This document shows positions 60,703 to 64,000 of a stretch of 64,000 bases of DNA, piece after piece (the stretch's first letter is position 1; the number at the start of each line of letters is the position of its first letter). The stretch is from the NCBI RefSeq assembly GCF_030408395.1, contig NZ_CP046980.1, positions 620,001 through 684,000 of the forward strand, written 5' to 3'. This DNA comes from Corynebacterium aquatimens (GTDB lineage Bacteria > Actinomycetota > Actinomycetes > Mycobacteriales > Mycobacteriaceae). The notes beneath the pieces were generated by a model. It saw only the letters and a program-made list of their open reading frames with translations, was not told the origin of the DNA and did not search any database. The translations under genes were made by a program, and so were the position numbers.

Positions 60703-62112
60703 TCAACCAAGTTCCGGGATGGAACTCAACAGGGTGCGGGTGTACTCGTGCTGGGGATTGGCCCAGATCTCTTCGGTGGGTCCGTATTCCACGATTCGAC
60801 CGTGGTGCATGACGGCCAAGGTGGGGCACACTTGGCGCACGACGGACAAATCGTGGGAAACAAAAACCAGGGTCAGGTTGTTATTCACCACCAGCTCGTC
60901 GAGCAGATCGAGGACCTGTGCGCGCACAGAGACGTCGAGGGCGGAGACCGGTTCGTCGGCAAGCAAAATGTTCGGGCGAGGCGCGGCGGCGCGAGCGATG
61001 GAGATACGTTGGCGCTGGCCGCCGGAGAATTTGTGCGGCAGGCGTTGACCGAGTCCGCCGAGACCCACCTGGTCCAGCACTTCCTTGGCGCGTGGGGAAT
61101 CCACGCCGGCTTCGCGGATCGAGGATTCCACGCTGCGCCGCGGGTTCAACGAGGAATAGGGGTCTTGGAACACCATTTGCAGGCGGCCATCGACGCGTAC
61201 CGTGCCGTGGTCAGGCTGGTTCATGCCGGAAATGACGCGCAGGAGTGAGGTCTTGCCGGATCCAGAGCCGCCAACGATGCCAATGCGCTCGCCTTCGCGG
61301 ATAGACAGGGATACGTGGTCCAGCACGCGGGTCGTGCCGCGGGTCCATACACAATTATCCAGTTCAATGACGGGCTCCCCCAGGTCACGGGGCGGGGCCG
61401 GCGGTCCCGGCGTGGATGCCGCGACAAGGCGCGCGGTGTAGTCCACCGTGGGATTTCGCAGATCAGCGTTCGGGTCGGCGACCGCGCCGTCTTTAAGCAC
61501 GATGATGCGATCCGCCATGGAGGACATCACACCCAAGTCGTGGGTGATGAAAAGCAACGCCATGTCGCGCTCTTTGACTAGGCGGTCAAGCAACTCAAGG
61601 ATCTGGGCTTGGACTGTGACGTCCAGCGCGGTGGTTGGTTCGTCGCAGATCAGCAGATCAGGGTCACCCGCAATAGCCAGCGCGATGAGAACGCGTTGGC
61701 GCTGGCCACCAGAAAGCTCGTGGGGGTACGCGTTCGTGCGGGTGATTCCTACCTCGTGCAGCAGCTCCCGGGCGGAGTGGATGTCGCAGGCTTCGGCGAC
61801 TTGCTTCTCCACGGTCATGAGTGGGTCCAGGGCCGTCATCGGTTCCTGGAAGATCATTCCGACGGTGGTGCCACGCAGGGCGCGGGTCACGCGGTCGGGC
61901 GCGCCGATCATCTCCGTGCCTGCAACGGTGACGGAGCCAGTGGGGTCCAGATCCGGGTCAAGGAGCCCCATGATGGCAAGGGCAGTCATGGATTTTCCCG
62001 AGCCTGATTCACCGATCACACCAAGGCGTTCCCCAGGGTGAATATCAAAGGAGATGCCGTGCACAATGCCGTCGATAGTGAGGTTGCGCACGGTTACCAG
62101 CGGTGCATTCAT
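60703..62112 (-). CDS. Peptide ABC transporter, fused double ATP-binding protein
   Basis: 469 residues carrying two complete ATPase domains, equivalent to DppD and DppF in one chain. The first has GESGSGKSMTALAIMG, LSGGQRQRVLIALAI and DLLICDEPTTALD; the second GGSGSGKTSLLRVISG, FSGGQRQRISIARAA and ILLADEPVSALD. AGGGAGG is 7 nt before the ATG at 62112, which overlaps the upstream permease stop (ATGA). It energises uptake of di- or oligopeptides, or possibly nickel or an opine. Confidence 0.95.
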   Translation of the reverse strand: MNAPLVTVRNLTIDGIVHGISFDIHPGERLGVIGESGSGKSMTALAIMGLLDPDLDPTGSVTVAGTEMIGAPDRVTRALRGTTVGMIFQEPMTALDPLMTVEKQVAEACDIHSARELLHEVGITRTNAYPHELSGGQRQRVLIALAIAGDPDLLICDEPTTALDVTVQAQILELLDRLVKERDMALLFITHDLGVMSSMADRIIVLKDGAVADPNADLRNPTVDYTARLVAASTPGPPAPPRDLGEPVIELDNCVWTRGTTRVLDHVSLSIREGERIGIVGGSGSGKTSLLRVISGMNQPDHGTVRVDGRLQMVFQDPYSSLNPRRSVESSIREAGVDSPRAKEVLDQVGLGGLGQRLPHKFSGGQRQRISIARAAAPRPNILLADEPVSALDVSVRAQVLDLLDELVVNNNLTLVFVSHDLSVVRQVCPTLAVMHHGRIVEYGPTEEIWANPQHEYTRTLLSSIPELG

Positions 62113-62924
62113 CGTTTTGCCTCCCTGGGGTTGAGCGCGTCGCGGAGGCCGTCGCCAAGCATATTGAAGCCCATGACCGTAAGCGCGATGGACAGCCCTG
62201 GCCACAGCGCGAGGTAGGGGGCCGTGGCGAGGTACGGCTGCGAGGACTGGAGCATGCGGCCCCAGGATGCGTAGGGCGCTGGCGTGCCGAGGCCGAGGAA
62301 GGACAGCCCAGCTTCCGCCAGGATGGCCAAGGCGAGGGACACGGAAATCTGCACGATCAACACGGCAAGGATGTTGGGCAGAACGTGCTGCCATGCAATG
62401 AGGATGCCCGGTACGCGCGAGATGCGCGCGGATAATACGTAATCCTGCGACATGACTTGGAGCGTTGCCACGCGGCTGACGCGCGCAAACCCCGGGATCC
62501 CGGCGATGCCAATAGCTAAGACGACAATCCACGTGGATGCGCCAAAAACCGCAGTGAACACGATCGCCAGCAGCAGCGCAGGGAAGGCGAGCACCACGTC
62601 ACTGATCCTCATGATGATGGCCTCCACCCATCCGCGCCGCATGCCAGCCCACACGCCCAGCGGCACGCCGATGAGCGCAGAGATGCTTACCGACGCAACA
62701 GCGACCAGCAAGGTCAGCCTTGCGCCCACCATGATGCGGCTTAGCACATCGCGGCCATATTGGTCCGTACCCAGAATGTGGGCTGGGTCGAAGGCATTGA
62801 GGCGTATGGACGGCTCCGCCTGCAGCGGGTCATGCGGCGTCCAGACCAGTGAGACCAGCGCGGTGACAAGTAGCAATAAAACCAGCCCAAGGCCGATCCA
62901 CCCACCGGAACGAGGAAACTTCAT
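62109..62924 (-). CDS. Peptide ABC transporter permease (DppC type)
   Basis: 271 residues, about six helices. The permease loop for ATPase contact is visible (EAGLSFLGLGTPAPYASWGRML), and LGTDQYGRDVLSRIMVGARLTL is the family N-terminal signature. The start overlaps the DppB-type stop by 4 nt (ATGA). Confidence 0.95.
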   Translation of the reverse strand: MKFPRSGGWIGLGLVLLLLVTALVSLVWTPHDPLQAEPSIRLNAFDPAHILGTDQYGRDVLSRIMVGARLTLLVAVASVSISALIGVPLGVWAGMRRGWVEAIIMRISDVVLAFPALLLAIVFTAVFGASTWIVVLAIGIAGIPGFARVSRVATLQVMSQDYVLSARISRVPGILIAWQHVLPNILAVLIVQISVSLALAILAEAGLSFLGLGTPAPYASWGRMLQSSQPYLATAPYLALWPGLSIALTVMGFNMLGDGLRDALNPREAKR

Positions 62925-63922
62925 GCTGACCTCCTCAGACGCGGATCGATGAAGCGGTAGGCGATGTCCACGAGCAGGTTGACCAGCAACGTGAACACCA
63001 CCAGCAGCATGAGGACGGTTTGGACTGTGGTCAGATCGCGCGTTGCAACGGAATCCAGCAGCATCGACCCGAGCCCGGGGATGACAAACACGCGTTCAAT
63101 CACCACTGCGCCGACCACGAGGCTGGTGAGCTGCACACCAGTGACGGTGAGCACTGGCAACAGGGCATTCTTCAAGGCGTGCTTGCGAACGGCCACGCTG
63201 CGTGGCGTGCCTACCGCGCGTGATGTGCGGACGTAATCTTTGCCCACCTCTTCGAGCACGGAGGAGCGCACGTAGCGCGTCAGGATGGACGCTTGCACCA
63301 GAGTCAATGCGCACACCGGCAACACCAAGTGGGACAGGAAGCTGGCGAAGTTCGCGTTCGGCGGCACCCATCCGTTGGCGGGCAGCCATCCTAACCAGAC
63401 GGAGAACACCGCCACGGCGAGGATTCCCACCAAGAAGCTGGGCACCGCGATGCCAACCTGGATGAGTGCGGAGAGGATCGCCGCGTCCGGTTTACGGTCG
63501 CGGTTGGCCAGGTACATCCCCAGCGGCACGGCAACGGCAATGGAAAGCACCATGGCGCTCAGCGCCAGGATCGCCGACACCGCCGCGCGGTCCAACACCA
63601 AAGGCGTGATGTCTTGCTTGCTGGTCAGCGACACGCCAAAATCGCCCGTGAGCAGCCCGCCGATCCACGAGAAATACTGGGTGATCAGGGGCCTATCGGT
63701 ACCAAGTTGGTGTGCCAGTTCCGCGACGGCCTCATCCGTCGCAGTCACGCCTAACGCGATGCGGGCCGGATCACCGGGTACGGCGCGCAGCAGCAGAAAG
63801 ATCACAACGCTGGCTCCAAAAAGGGTCACAGCAAACCGCAGCAGGATCTGGCTAATCACGTCCACCAGCGGCCGCGAAGAACGCGCGACTGGTGCCGGTT
63901 TAGTATTCGTTGCTGTACTCAT
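62921..63922 (-). CDS. Peptide ABC transporter permease (DppB type)
   Basis: 333 residues. The first helix (FAVTLFGASVVIFLLLRAVPGDPARIALG), the LGTDRPLITQYFSWIGGLLTGDFGVSL region and RTSRAVGTPRSVAVRKHALKNALLP, where the ATPase docks, identify the family. The ATG at 63922 overlaps the stop of the upstream binding-protein gene (ATGA). Confidence 0.95.
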   Translation of the reverse strand: MSTATNTKPAPVARSSRPLVDVISQILLRFAVTLFGASVVIFLLLRAVPGDPARIALGVTATDEAVAELAHQLGTDRPLITQYFSWIGGLLTGDFGVSLTSKQDITPLVLDRAAVSAILALSAMVLSIAVAVPLGMYLANRDRKPDAAILSALIQVGIAVPSFLVGILAVAVFSVWLGWLPANGWVPPNANFASFLSHLVLPVCALTLVQASILTRYVRSSVLEEVGKDYVRTSRAVGTPRSVAVRKHALKNALLPVLTVTGVQLTSLVVGAVVIERVFVIPGLGSMLLDSVATRDLTTVQTVLMLLVVFTLLVNLLVDIAYRFIDPRLRRSA

Positions 63923-64000
63923 CGCCGCGCCACCCCCGACAGATCGAGGCCGTCCGTAATCACATTCGGATTGACCCCCGTGACCCCCGGTGCGGTGAGC
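63919..64000 (-). CDS. C-terminal end of a probable peptide-binding lipoprotein (cut by window)
   Basis: Only the last 26 codons are present: LTAPGVTGVNPNVITDGLDL followed by SGVARR and TGA. Its place before dppB, dppC and the double ATPase, with 4-nt overlap, and the VNPNVITDG ending fit the family 5 substrate-binding protein. Confidence 0.7.
   Translation of the reverse strand, partial: LTAPGVTGVNPNVITDGLDLSGVARR

Overview
The window is GC-rich chromosome from an actinobacterium, almost certainly a Corynebacterium. The support is the order obg-proB-(insert)-proA-nadD-rsfS-phosphatase-degV-comEA-comEC-holA...rpsT...lepA, an RNase E/G with a long low-complexity tail next to ndk, paired dynamin-like GTPases, AAAGGA-type ribosome binding sites, and several starts that look leaderless.

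Region 1 (1-17.9 kb) is a catabolic island for an unknown, probably branched, carboxylic acid. One arm (minus strand) encodes ETF beta, ETF alpha, a cytochrome b-like membrane protein and a glutaryl-CoA-dehydrogenase-like acyl-CoA dehydrogenase. The other arm (plus strand) encodes an SDR, a thiolase, an acyl-CoA dehydrogenase, an enoyl-CoA hydratase, an alpha-methylacyl-CoA racemase and an acyl-CoA ligase. Two more ligases, a second GCDH-like dehydrogenase and a TetR regulator complete it. The same 13-bp operator-like sequence sits in both divergent promoter regions (4791-4803 and 7217-7229). Two gene remnants lie between 14.1 and 15.05 kb.

Region 2 (18-25.5 kb) holds a small membrane protein, ndk, a Tat-exported PhoD-type phosphatase, a 113-bp tandem repeat array and rne.

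Region 3 (25.6-33.6 kb) looks like one module. It has an Asp-rich repeat protein, two overlapping dynamin-like GTPase genes, an Hsp70-like ATPase fused to a transmembrane segment and an outside domain, an ECF sigma factor and a small acidic SDYG-repeat protein. The sigma operon and the Asp-repeat gene share one promoter-like signature, GGAACC-N15-GCATTA. It resembles the mycobacterial iniBAC theme in outline, but the exact set is unusual.

Region 4 (33.9-64 kb) is mainly conserved housekeeping (rplU, rpmA, obg, proB, proA, nadD, rsfS, comEA, comEC, holA, rpsT, lepA). Between proB and proA it carries an insertion: helicase and ParDE remnants, a NarL-type two-component system and an ABC/FtsX transporter. 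The right end has a proline-iminopeptidase-like hydrolase, a ribokinase-like kinase, a secreted PAP2 acid phosphatase and most of a peptide ABC transporter operon cut by the window edge.

Two patterns run across gene boundaries. The 11-mer GCTTATCGACG (or its complement) occurs 15 times by eye, always inside genes, in three reading frames and in both orientations. Several intergenic spaces carry small elements made of inverted-repeat arms around a 45-48 nt core.
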